A stretch of DNA of 64,000 nucleotides from Anaerovorax odorimutans. Its GTDB lineage: Bacteria; Bacillota; Clostridia; Peptostreptococcales; Anaerovoracaceae. Positions 43,930-52,211 of this stretch are shown here, in pieces. The position numbers and the translations under genes are program-made. The stretch spans positions 104,421 through 168,420 of the forward strand of contig NZ_JANFXK010000008.1 of NCBI RefSeq assembly GCF_024459955.1, given 5' to 3'. The notes beneath the pieces are model-generated. The model searched no databases. It was not told the origin of the DNA and saw nothing but the letters and a program-made list of their open reading frames with translations. Each line of letters begins with the position of its first letter. Positions within the stretch are counted from its first letter, which is position 1.

Positions 43930-45207
43930 TCACTCCCGAAGCTCCGGCATAATAACAGTATTCTTCTTACTCACCACCATTCCGCAGATGACCATGCCAA
44001 TGCACAGTCCCTCCATCACAACGAATACGGACATTTTATCGCCAAAGAAGTTTATGACTGCCGGAAAGAGCACACCCTCGGCACATGCTCCCAGGTAGGC
44101 AAATCCATTGAATATGCCGGCCGCGCTTCCGGGAAAAACCCGGCACCCCTGGTCGATGGCGTGGAGCCAGAGAATTCCGTTGATGCCGTAAAGGGCAAAG
44201 CCTGTGAAAAAGATACCTACCAGCACAGCCCTCGTATCCTCGATCATAGGGAAAATCACAATCAGTGTACCGCAGAGGGCCGCCATTGCCGTGACAATAA
44301 TGCCCTTGTTGTCAAAGAGCTTGGTTCCTGCGATCCAGGTAATAATCAGTGTTCCGCAGGCCATACCGATGGGCAGGGTCAGGTTTGAAAAGGTGCTGCT
44401 GAGGATCTTTCCCCCGTGAACCTCTTCATAATAGAGCGGAATCCAGTTCAAAAGCCCGTACCTGCACACGCTGGACAGCATGGCGATGCCGCACCACCAC
44501 CAAAATTTTTTCTGAGAAAAGAAATACCGCCAGGGCCCTTCCTTCCTCCCGGCTATCTTCAGCAGAGACTTTTCCCTGACCGAATGCCTGTGGTTCTTTA
44601 TCTCGTAGCCGCTGAGTCCCCGGTCCTCCGGTTTTTCCACGGCCGCAGCGCCAAAGATGTAGGTGAAGGCTAAAAGAATAATCATCGGCAGCACAAAATT
44701 AACCCGCCAATCCATATCCGGCCATGCAGCCATCATCCCCGCAGGGATCAGGTAGGCTGTGGCATGAGACATACCCGAAGAGAAATTAGCGATACCAATT
44801 CCCTTGCCCCGTTCGCCCTCCTGCCACCAGTTGGCCAGCAAAGCCACTCCGCCGACCCAGATCATGCTCTGAAAATATCCGTTGGTCAGCCAGAGAAGCA
44901 GCACGGCAACCCATTTTGTCTGAAAGGCCACTGCCATATTGAGAAAAGCGGATACAGTCCCTCCTAAGATAACTACCTTTTTGGCGCCGATCCTGTCCGC
45001 CAGGTATCCGTTTATAAAGCTTCCCAGCGCATAGCTGATGAACACGCTCATGGCCACCATCTCCTGACGGGCTGCCGTCAGATTCATGTCCTGAGCCAAA
45101 AGAGTCATCATATTGTTAACATTGAACCGGCCCAGGTACACCAAATTGTACATCAGGGCGAAGGTAATCAGGCCGACCCATTTGTACTCGCTAAACTTTC
45201 TATCCAT
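43930..45207 (-). CDS. OPA-type MFS transporter (second copy)
   Basis: A 425-residue transporter with about 12 spans, clearly related to the protein at 38221-39555 (MYNLVYLGRFNVNNMM against CFLYCGRLNLQFAMP; SMIWVGGVALLANWWQEGERGKG against the same loop). It probably imports an anionic organic compound in exchange for phosphate or another anion. It is divergent from the histidine kinase gene, with about 100 bases between the starts, and upstream of the HyuA-like gene (gap 120). The substrate is unknown; the pairing suggests a compound that HyuA-like protein acts on. Confidence 0.85.
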   Translation of the reverse strand: MDRKFSEYKWVGLITFALMYNLVYLGRFNVNNMMTLLAQDMNLTAARQEMVAMSVFISYALGSFINGYLADRIGAKKVVILGGTVSAFLNMAVAFQTKWVAVLLLWLTNGYFQSMIWVGGVALLANWWQEGERGKGIGIANFSSGMSHATAYLIPAGMMAAWPDMDWRVNFVLPMIILLAFTYIFGAAAVEKPEDRGLSGYEIKNHRHSVREKSLLKIAGRKEGPWRYFFSQKKFWWWCGIAMLSSVCRYGLLNWIPLYYEEVHGGKILSSTFSNLTLPIGMACGTLIITWIAGTKLFDNKGIIVTAMAALCGTLIVIFPMIEDTRAVLVGIFFTGFALYGINGILWLHAIDQGCRVFPGSAAGIFNGFAYLGACAEGVLFPAVINFFGDKMSVFVVMEGLCIGMVICGMVVSKKNTVIMPELRE

Positions 45208-45308
45208 TACGGTACTCCTTAAACCTGCTATTTACAATTCACTTTCTTTAATTTATCATAAAAGTATAAAGGTTTCAAACTCATTCCCCGGATAAGGAGT
45301 ACGTTGTT

Positions 45309-47108
45309 ATGTATCTTATTCCCAGTTATTCCATGCTTTCCGCCACTGCGACAACGCTGGTGCTGAGCATTATATTTTTGATTTTATCCCACCAGAGCGG
45401 CAAAACCTATATGCGCCTTTGGGGAATAGCCTGGCTGATTTATTCGGCTATGTTTCTGTTGGATTTTGTCAACCTGCAGATGAAAGTATTCGCAATCTAC
45501 TATATCATGCTCCGTCAGCTGACGGCCATGGCCGGTGCTTACGTGTTCCTGCTGGGCACCCACCACTTTTTCCAGCGCAAACCCTGGCGGGGCCTGACCT
45601 GGACGACGCTGCTGTCCGCAGTTCTGATCCTGATGTACCCTTTTTCCAATTTCCTCTATACCCTGACGATGATTCCCAATATCATTTATTGTTCCGGTAT
45701 GCTGATTATCTCCGGCTGCATGTTTATCGCCTATTCCTGGACACAGAACCTGCCGGAAAAAATACTGGCCAGCTTTTTCATCATAGTCTGGGGAATCTTT
45801 ATCAATCACTTTGGCTTCACCTTAAAACATATGGTGCTGGCGGTCCCTACTTACTTTATAGGATTGTTCACGGTCAATGTGCTGATTCTGTTTTTGATTA
45901 TTATTTATTTTAAAAAAACGCGGTTTCTCGATACCCGCCAAGCCTCCCGTTTTCGGCTGCTGGTGGAAAACTCTTCGGACTCTATGTTTCTGTACGATTA
46001 TAAAAAGCAGGAATTCGAGTATGTCAGCCCCGGGATCTCCGATCTTATCGGTATCACCGACAAACAGCTGTATGAAATGCCGGATCGTTTTTTTGACTAT
46101 GTAAATACCGTAAAAAAATCCAAAGACGTGGTGGGCATTTTCTCCCGCCCCATCGCCAGGCCCGGCAAAGGAATTCTGTGCCTCTACAAGAACGGCTCCA
46201 TTGAAAAATGGTCCGAAATCCACTATCTTCCCATCCGCGACAATACCGGCACCGTATCGGCCATCGAAGGAATCCTCCGCGACATTACGGAACGGAAAAA
46301 CATGGAAGAAAATCTCAGGGCAGCGGAAAAGGCAAAGAAGGAATTCCTGGAAGATATCTCCCATGAGATCAAAACTCCTGTCACCTTAATTCAGGGCTAT
46401 GCGGAAAGCCTTCTGGATAAAGTGGTGCCTGTGGAATCCACGGATACTTATTTGAAGATGATTAACGCCAAGGCTATGATGCTTACGACTTTGGTAGACG
46501 ATCTGGCCCAGAGCTCCAACTTCACTTCTCAGAGCCTGGAATACCGGTTCTATGAGAAGTCGGCTAAGGAAACTTTTGAGGAATTGCTCAATCAATGCGA
46601 GTTTCAGATATCGCAGGCAGGCCGCAAACCGATCATAGAAGCCGCCATTGCTTCCGATGCGGTTCTCATTTTGGACCCTTACCGCATCCAGCAGGTGGTG
46701 TCCAACCTAATCAACAACTCCATCCGCCATACACCGATGGGTAAGGAGATTGAGGTTTCCTGCCGTACCTACCTCAATGAAGAATTGCTCCACAGCGTTC
46801 CCGAAAACGACGACTATACGATTCCTGAAGGCGAGCTGTTCTTTACGGTAAGCGACCGGGGCGATGGGATCCCGGAGAAGGATCTGTCCAGCATTTTCGA
46901 ACGTAATTTCAGCGGTGGCCGCAAGATCGATCCGGGAGCAAGCCGCCATCCCGAAAAATCGCAGGGTCTTTCCTCGGCGCCGTCGCGCTCCGGCCTGGGA
47001 CTGTTTATTTCCAAAGAGATCATAAAGCAGCATTCCGGCCGTATGAGGGCTAAAAACAATCAGTACGGCGGTGCGGAGATTTCTTTTGTTATCCCATACT
47101 ATATATAG
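45309..47108 (+). CDS. Membrane sensor histidine kinase with PAS domain
   Basis: A 599-residue sensor kinase. Residues 1 to about 200 form six or seven hydrophobic spans without a large external loop, followed by a PAS domain (about 215-335, FRLLVENSSDSMFLYDYKKQEFEYVS... ITERKNMEE). The HisKA box is EDISHEIKTPVTLIQGYAESLL, with the phospho-accepting histidine near residue 352. The ATPase domain shows NLINNSIRHTP (N box), DRGDGIPEKD (G1) and SRSGLGLFISKEI (G2). It has no adjacent regulator gene. The orphan OmpR-type regulator at 36229 is on the same strand. The ligand could be a membrane-soluble molecule or a lipid intermediate. AAGGAG precedes the start. Confidence 0.9.
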   Translation: MYLIPSYSMLSATATTLVLSIIFLILSHQSGKTYMRLWGIAWLIYSAMFLLDFVNLQMKVFAIYYIMLRQLTAMAGAYVFLLGTHHFFQRKPWRGLTWTTLLSAVLILMYPFSNFLYTLTMIPNIIYCSGMLIISGCMFIAYSWTQNLPEKILASFFIIVWGIFINHFGFTLKHMVLAVPTYFIGLFTVNVLILFLIIIYFKKTRFLDTRQASRFRLLVENSSDSMFLYDYKKQEFEYVSPGISDLIGITDKQLYEMPDRFFDYVNTVKKSKDVVGIFSRPIARPGKGILCLYKNGSIEKWSEIHYLPIRDNTGTVSAIEGILRDITERKNMEENLRAAEKAKKEFLEDISHEIKTPVTLIQGYAESLLDKVVPVESTDTYLKMINAKAMMLTTLVDDLAQSSNFTSQSLEYRFYEKSAKETFEELLNQCEFQISQAGRKPIIEAAIASDAVLILDPYRIQQVVSNLINNSIRHTPMGKEIEVSCRTYLNEELLHSVPENDDYTIPEGELFFTVSDRGDGIPEKDLSSIFERNFSGGRKIDPGASRHPEKSQGLSSAPSRSGLGLFISKEIIKQHSGRMRAKNNQYGGAEISFVIPYYI

Positions 47109-47170
47109 CAAAGGCAAAGTCGGCTTTGCTGGTTTCGTTAAATGTGAACTCTGTTGATTCTGCATTTAAA

Positions 47171-47218
47171 AACGGCCGCTCGGGCAGCGTATCTGCTGTT
47201 GCCGGGCGGCCGTTTTTT
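47171..47218 (+). terminator. Terminator of the histidine kinase gene
   Basis: AACGGCCGCTCGGGCA and TGCCGGGCGGCCGTT form a strong stem with one bulge, followed by TTTTT. Confidence 0.85.
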
Positions 47219-47242
47219 GGATTATCTCTAAAGCGTGATTTC

Positions 47243-48403
47243 CTATAGTTCGTTGATTTCTTCGTGTATGTAGATTTCCCGTTTTTCCAGTTCGTCGAAT
47301 ACATCCTGAGGATCAAACGCGAATTCGGGAATCAGAATTCCGGTGTCTTTAACTTTGCCTTTGGCAATCAGCTGTACGGCTACGGACATCGGAATGCCGA
47401 CGTTTCTCGTATAAGCTCTCAGCTTCTCCCATCCCGGCACGGAACCATCGGAGCTCGGGTGGGTGTGGGTCAGGATGTGCTGCACTTTTTTCCCATCCTT
47501 TGTTCCTACGACTTCGATGTGCAGTGCATAGCCGTAGAGTTCTGTTTCCGTACCTTCCTTACTGTTAAGCAGGTATTCGGCCACGCAATCCATAACACCA
47601 ATTTCCTTGCCATTGACAGTGATGGGGTCGTTTCTCAGGATACCCCAGTCATAGAGGGCGCGAACCAACTGCATATTCTTCTGCGGCCAGGTTCCCCTGG
47701 TTTCGATCAGTCTCACACCTTTATCTTTCAAAGCTTCCGCCAGAGTCACGGTCTCTGAGTGGGGAATAATATACTGCGGGTTGGTTCCGTAAGGTTCCGG
47801 AAGGGCAATGTCCCTCGGCCTTGCAAACGGCGGAACCTGGATAAACTTTCCATCCTCAAATACGGTCCTGGTCGGCAGATTCGGATCGTATTCATAAGTG
47901 GTGGTCGCAGTGATGGCTTTTGAAAAAGCAAACGGCCGATACGCACCGTGGCTGACACGGACAATTTCCACTGTATCCAGCTGGTTAGCCCCATACATGG
48001 CCATCATCTGCGTAGTTCCCGGGGTCATCCCAAATCCCGGCACGCAGGTTTTTCCATTCTTTTTAAAAATCTCTGCGTACTGATTCTCCTCTCCGAATCC
48101 GTTAAGGTTTACACCGTGGCAGCCTGCTTCCGCAATGCATGCCGTCGTCTTTCCGTTGAGGGCAATGGTGGTTCCGTCCATTACGATGTCATAGCCTTTC
48201 ATCTGTTTTACTGTGGCATCATGATCGTTGACATCCACCTTTACGAAGTCTACTCTGGGATCATCCAGCCACTTCACCACTTCTTTTCCTGCCTTTTCAT
48301 CATAGTCCGCAATCGTAATCTGATCGAAATCAGAAAACTGTACCAGGTCCAGCGTGGACTCTCTGCAAATTCTGCCCGCTCCGCCTAAACAAAATACTTT
48401 CAT
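47243..48403 (-). CDS. Saccharopine dehydrogenase-like protein
   Basis: A 386-residue protein with an N-terminal Rossmann fold (VFCLGGAGRICRESTLDLV, slightly different from the usual GxGxxG) and a saccharopine dehydrogenase-type C-terminal domain (GMTPGTTQMMA, GFGEENQYAEI). The family covers true saccharopine reductases and other NAD(P)-dependent enzymes; the product cannot be named. The start is preceded by AGGAGGTACAGGT. The gene stands alone between the kinase terminator and the DeoR leader. A link to the phosphonate block is not shown. Confidence 0.82.
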   Translation of the reverse strand: MKVFCLGGAGRICRESTLDLVQFSDFDQITIADYDEKAGKEVVKWLDDPRVDFVKVDVNDHDATVKQMKGYDIVMDGTTIALNGKTTACIAEAGCHGVNLNGFGEENQYAEIFKKNGKTCVPGFGMTPGTTQMMAMYGANQLDTVEIVRVSHGAYRPFAFSKAITATTTYEYDPNLPTRTVFEDGKFIQVPPFARPRDIALPEPYGTNPQYIIPHSETVTLAEALKDKGVRLIETRGTWPQKNMQLVRALYDWGILRNDPITVNGKEIGVMDCVAEYLLNSKEGTETELYGYALHIEVVGTKDGKKVQHILTHTHPSSDGSVPGWEKLRAYTRNVGIPMSVAVQLIAKGKVKDTGILIPEFAFDPQDVFDELEKREIYIHEEINEL

Positions 48404-48548
48404 ACCTGTACCTCCTTACAACCGTTTGAATTTGACTACCTTGTTACTATCTTGTACGCTTACATTACCATATTATTACCTCATTGTAAATACTTTTTTA
48501 CTATTTCTTGTGTTTTTTTGTGCATTTGTATCTAAGTTGGTAAGAATA

Positions 48549-48578
48549 TTGTCAATTTGGTGGTGCCTGTGTTATACT
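48549..48578 (+). promoter_or_regulatory. Candidate promoter of the long leader ahead of deoR
   Basis: TTGTCA (48549-48554), 18 bases, TATACT (48573-48578). The transcript would carry about 470 bases of repeat-rich leader before the DeoR start codon. GTTATACTAT plus TGACCG recurs at about 50694-50710. Confidence 0.4.
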
Positions 48579-48612
48579 ATATTGACCGGATTAGTACGGC
48601 GTTGCCAGACGG

Positions 48613-48642
48613 CTATTGATATTCGGGGACTTCGGACCGCTG
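48613..48642 (-). repeat. Fragment of repeat family D
   Basis: On the minus strand it reads GCAGCGGTCCGAAGTCCCCG then AATATCAATAG, matching the start of the family D copies at 50170 and 58995. Confidence 0.6.
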
Positions 48643-48750
48643 CTGCCGCGCTTGCTGCCCGCTGCAACTGCAATTTCGACTCGTTGGCAAATGTTCCTTG
48701 CGATTCCGGCCTAATTGGTAGGATGCCCAGCTGGATGAATTCAGCCCAAA

Positions 48751-48920
48751 CCTGCGAATTGCGGTAACTTTTTCGAAAAATTGATGCAAAGTTACGCAAA
48801 GTTGTGGGTTTACGGGTGCCCCTAGTCTCAGAAAATTAAAATTTGTGCTGCACGCCGTCTTATAGGCCGCAGAATCGTTGAAAAGTGCGTAACTTTCCGA
48901 AAAAATTGGGAATAGTTACC
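48751..48920 (-). repeat. Repeat family B, left copy (inverted)
   Basis: On the minus strand it runs from GGTAACTATTCCC through TTTCGGAAAGTTACGCA, CAACGATTCTGCGGCC, CCCACAACTTTGCGTAAC to AAAAAGTTACCGCAATTCGC. The copy at 49914-50085 is homologous on the opposite strand. Each end can fold through GTAACT/AGTTAC arms. Outside this and the 48613 fragment the 650-base gap shows nothing coding. Confidence 0.75.
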
Positions 48921-49053
48921 GGAGCCGCTTTTCCATTCCTTTGCACAAAAGGAATGCGGTGCGTATGTTTCATACATATCCGGTCTTACAGCGAAGCCGG
49001 CTCAATTGACGAATATCATATACAATATTAACAATTTAAAAGGAGGACGCTAT

Positions 49054-49833
49054 ATGCTGCCACAGGAACGCTACACCCGACTGATTACTTATTTACAGGA
49101 ACATGAAATCATAAAGATTGATCAGCTGATGAAACTTTTCGATATTTCCATTGAGACCGCCAGGCGGGATCTGAATCATTTGGAAAAAGAGGGAGTCATT
49201 AAAAAGATTTACGGAGGCGCCACACTGGTAAAAAAAGAAGCCAAGGAGCCGGCCACCTCGGACCGGATGACGCGGAACCTTTCCGAAAAGACTGCCATTG
49301 GTAAGAAATGCGCTGAGTTCATCAGCGATGGAGACTCCGTTCTGATTGAGGTCGGTACCACGACTTTACAGGTGGCAAAAGCGCTCAAAGAGAAAAAAAA
49401 TCTTATGGTTATCACAAACTCAATCCATGTGGTCAATGAGTTGATGGATACAGATTTTGATCTCTATGTAATCGGAGGTAAGGTGCGCCACGGAGAAGGC
49501 TCCGTATCGGGTGCAGTATCCATGTTTGAACTGGAAAATTTTCATATAGGAAAGGCGATTATCAGTGCAGGAGGCGTGACCCTGGAAAGAGGGCTTTCAG
49601 ATTACAATATTGAAGAAGCGCTGATTAGAAAAAAGGTGGTCGAGCAATCCCGCGAAACAATTTTAGTAGCTGATAACAGCAAATTCGGGCGCGATGTGCT
49701 GGCCCACGTATGCCCCATCAGCGCTATGGATTTAGTCATAACCGGCGAAGGGCTCAGCCCTGAAATGATTACCCGTTTTGAAGATGCCAATGTCAATCTG
49801 GTGTTGGCCGATGGGTCAGCAGGACACCAATAA
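49054..49833 (+). CDS. DeoR/GlpR-family transcriptional regulator
   Basis: A 259-residue regulator. The N-terminal HTH is LITYLQEHEIIKIDQLMKLFDISIETARRDLNHLEKEG, typical of the DeoR class. The C-terminal sugar-phosphate sensor domain starts near residue 75 with the DSVLIEVGTTTLQVAKAL and later ADNSKFGRDVLA motifs. These proteins repress sugar or organophosphate genes until a phosphorylated ligand binds. The start ATG at 49054 has GGAGG ahead; the upstream ATG at 49006 has none. The gene is flanked by inverted copies of repeat family B and is not in an operon with a recognisable target. Confidence 0.9.
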   Translation: MLPQERYTRLITYLQEHEIIKIDQLMKLFDISIETARRDLNHLEKEGVIKKIYGGATLVKKEAKEPATSDRMTRNLSEKTAIGKKCAEFISDGDSVLIEVGTTTLQVAKALKEKKNLMVITNSIHVVNELMDTDFDLYVIGGKVRHGEGSVSGAVSMFELENFHIGKAIISAGGVTLERGLSDYNIEEALIRKKVVEQSRETILVADNSKFGRDVLAHVCPISAMDLVITGEGLSPEMITRFEDANVNLVLADGSAGHQ

Positions 49834-49913
49834 TTTTTCTTGTATCCGTCCTGCCCAGGGTTGAATATCGTACAACAGTTCTTCAGATGAGCAACAGAAC
49901 CAATTGGCGTTTT

Positions 49914-50085
49914 GGTAACTGCCGCCCGATTTTTTCAAAAAGTTACGCATTTTTCAACAATCCTACGGCCTTCCAAAGCACCGGCAACACAAATTTTCAC
50001 TTTTTACGGTTTCGATCCGCCGCAGGACCCACAACTTTGCGTAACCCGATGCCGATTTGAAGAAACAGTTACCGCAGCTCGCAGG
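49914..50085 (+). repeat. Repeat family B, right copy
   Basis: Runs from GGTAACTGCCGCCCG through CAAAAAGTTACGCATTTTTC, CCCACAACTTTGCGTAACCC to ACAGTTACCGCAGCTCGCAGG. Together with the inverted copy at 48751-48920 it brackets deoR. It is the first element of a repeat-filled region that reaches 50772. Confidence 0.75.
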
Positions 50086-50169
50086 ACTGTTCCGGCCTAT
50101 TCAGGCTTGTACCGTATAAATTCAACTAACTCCATATGGGATACTCGCCGATCTGCTGCGATCGCGGTT

Positions 50170-50395
50170 GCAGCGGACCGGAACCCCCGAATATCAATGG
50201 ACGTCCGACAGCAGCACAATTCTGATATTTCCACAGCAATTCGGGGCACGAAAAGCGGCTAAATATCAATGAGCTGCTTTCTATTGCGCTATTTTGATAA
50301 TTTTGCCCGGATTTTACCGTGCTCTTTCCGGAAAGTATCATTCCTTCTTGATATAATCTTGTATTTTGATAATTCTTCCAATTTTCCAAAGATGA
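50170..50395 (+). repeat. Repeat family D, copy 1
   Basis: Starts GCAGCGGACCGGAACCCCCG then AATATCAATGG and continues through CACAGCAATTCGGGG, AAATATCAATGAG, TTTTGATAATTTTGCCCGGA to TTGATAATTC. It aligns over about 210 bases with 58992-59215. Both are intergenic and AT-rich towards the right. Confidence 0.75.
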
Positions 50396-50410
50396 AACCC
50401 TGCCCAAAAG

Positions 50411-50613
50411 GCAAATCGCTATTTTTATCAACATCCAGCGAAAAACCAAGTTCTTGTTGATCTTTTTCCAAGGATACAGAGTCCTCCAGCACAAAAACTC
50501 AACCAATACTACCTCTTTGAACAGACGCTGGACCCGCAAACCTTGAAAAATCATCAACAATAAAGCCAAAATTAGCCGGCTGTTGAACAAATATGTACAT
50601 CGCTCAAAAAAGG
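50411..50613 (+). repeat. Dispersed repeat family A, copy 4
   Basis: Starts GCAAATCGCTATTTTTATCA and ends GTTGAACAAATATGTACATC. It matches copy 2 closely in the first half and copy 1 in the tail. It directly follows the family D copy, with only about 15 bases between. The peptide frame open in copies 1 and 2 has a stop in this copy. Confidence 0.8.
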
Positions 50614-50641
50614 CTTCGCATCCCCATTCGCGGACTAAGCA

Positions 50642-50693
50642 GGCTTCGCCGCAAGGTGCAGAATAAGTGAAAGATGCTCGACTCCGCTCGCAT
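50642..50693 (+). repeat. 52-bp direct repeat, unit 1
   Basis: GGCTTCGCCGCAAGGTGCAG to GACTCCGCTCGCAT. It differs from the unit at 50721-50772 at one position by my count. Confidence 0.85.
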
Positions 50694-50720
50694 GTTATAC
50701 TATTCTGACCGAATTGAACC

Positions 50721-50772
50721 GGCTTCGCCGCAAGGTGCGGAATAAGTGAAAGATGCTCGACTCCGCTCGCAT
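50721..50772 (+). repeat. 52-bp direct repeat, unit 2
   Basis: GGCTTCGCCGCAAGGTGCGG to GACTCCGCTCGCAT, 27 bases after unit 1. It ends about 25 bases upstream of the ArsR promoter. Confidence 0.85.
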
Positions 50773-50796
50773 CTTATGAAAATCTTGCCATATTTC

Positions 50797-50826
50797 TTGA
50801 CAAAATCCTACAAGAAAGTGTATTGT
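50797..50826 (+). promoter_or_regulatory. Promoter of the ArsR-type gene
   Basis: TTGACA (50797-50802), 18 bases, TATTGT (50821-50826), 33 bases ahead of the start codon. Confidence 0.6.
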
Positions 50827-50859
50827 TAATGAGCAGTGTACTTTAGTAGGAGGAGCAAC

Positions 50860-51183
50860 ATGAGACTTAGAAAAGAATCCGACACCATTCAGGACGAAGA
50901 GGTGCTGCTGATCGCAAAGATATCCGACGCACTGGCCCATCCGGCCCGAATCAATATTTACCGGTTCATCATGCAGTGCAACCGGCAGAGGGAAAACGTC
51001 TGCAACAAGGATGTGGTCGCCGCATTTGACTATTCGCAGGCTACCGTTTCGCAGCATATTAAAAAGCTGGTGAATTCCGGCCTGATCGAAGTGAAAAAAG
51101 TAGATAAATATTCGTATTATTACGCCAATATGGGCTCACTTGCCCGCTATCTGGCAGCAACAAAGAAATTTGGACAGATCTGA
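50860..51183 (+). CDS. ArsR-family transcriptional regulator
   Basis: A 107-residue winged-helix repressor. ISDALAHPARINIYRFIM is the first helix pair, SQATVSQHIKKLVNSGLIEVKK the recognition helix and wing. Only two cysteines (C35 and C43 by approximate count) are present, and the usual ELCVCDL metal site is replaced by NVCNKDVV, so the effector is uncertain. The start ATG at 50860 has GGAGGAG ahead; the first ATG at 50836 does not. No metal transporter is adjacent. A terminator follows. Confidence 0.9.
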   Translation: MRLRKESDTIQDEEVLLIAKISDALAHPARINIYRFIMQCNRQRENVCNKDVVAAFDYSQATVSQHIKKLVNSGLIEVKKVDKYSYYYANMGSLARYLAATKKFGQI

Positions 51184-51279
51184 CGGACAAAGCCGGCAGA
51201 AAAAGCTGACGTCAAGCCCGGCAGGCAGAGCCGGCTGGCAGCAGAACTGACTGGCAGCAAAGCCGGCGACAAAAAACAG

Positions 51280-51321
51280 AAACCGGCCATGCGCCCAAAC
51301 GGCGTTATGGCCGGTTTTTTT
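51280..51321. terminator. Bidirectional terminator after the ArsR gene
   Basis: AAACCGGCCAT and ATGGCCGGTTT form an 11-bp stem, with TTTTT on the right and A-rich sequence on the left; both convergent genes end here. Confidence 0.8.
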
Positions 51322-51347
51322 AAACCCCTTTATCTTTTGTCAGAATT

Positions 51348-52091
51348 TTAATGATCCTCCGGCGGCACGGGCACCTCCATTGTATCGGAAAGCTCAGATA
51401 AAATCTGCCCGTTTTTTTTCTTTCCGGCAGCCCCAATCTCCGCCCCATCATACTTTTTATAAGTTATATATGCAACCTGCAGGATCTTTACCAGCATAAC
51501 GATGCCGCATACGACCGCGACGGCTACCAGGACCATCGATACCGTTGAAAACTGATTATCCATAAAAATGTATATTCCTGCGGCGACCAGGGAAAGCACA
51601 AAGAGAATATAGCACACGATGTAGATTTTCCATCCGCGGCGACAGCGGCTGCTGAATTTTTCATCCTCTTCCCTTTCCCCAATCTCACCGCAGCCATAAA
51701 AAAGGTGGTAAATGAACAATAGTCCCAGAATCCAAGCTATAAACCCAACCACTGCCGGCAGAAAAAGCGCTGCTGCGGTCAGGAGATCCGGCTGACGATG
51801 GTTTATCAGAATGAGAAAGAGCACAACCATCGCGAAAATCATGATAAACATTGCCACAACGATTCTTCTGCATTTCTTAAAATGCGTGCCGTAACGCCCG
51901 AGCTTGAAAACTCCTACGACTGAAACAGCTGCCGCAGCCAGAGCCAGCACAGAAATGATAATTGATATCATCAAATGTTCCTGCGTGCACGCCCCGATTA
52001 TGGCCAGGATCATACTAGCTATCTGCGAATAAAAAATGAGTTTCAATCCTGCTAAATCATAGTGCTTTATTTTGTGTCCCGTACCGCTCAT
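51348..52091 (-). CDS. Multi-span membrane protein, unknown
   Basis: A 247-residue protein with about six hydrophobic spans (roughly 17-36, 40-62, 80-98, 105-130, 155-172, 183-205) and a short hydrophilic C-terminal tail ending VPPEDH. No catalytic motif or family signature is recognised. It is a single gene between convergent and divergent neighbours. A function cannot be suggested. Confidence 0.75.
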   Translation of the reverse strand: MSGTGHKIKHYDLAGLKLIFYSQIASMILAIIGACTQEHLMISIIISVLALAAAAVSVVGVFKLGRYGTHFKKCRRIVVAMFIMIFAMVVLFLILINHRQPDLLTAAALFLPAVVGFIAWILGLLFIYHLFYGCGEIGEREEDEKFSSRCRRGWKIYIVCYILFVLSLVAAGIYIFMDNQFSTVSMVLVAVAVVCGIVMLVKILQVAYITYKKYDGAEIGAAGKKKNGQILSELSDTMEVPVPPEDH

Positions 52092-52211
52092 CCGCTGGCG
52101 CTCCTTCCTCTGCGATCATTGCTTTTTAACAAGTTTACTACGGAACAGCGTTTTTTTCCATATACTTTACCAATCAAGCAATTTTTTTACAGTTTTTGGA
52201 GAATTTTTTTC

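Noticed and set aside
50642..50772. CRISPR-like array
   Set aside because: Only two units of 52 bp with a 27-bp spacer, no further repeats and no cas genes.
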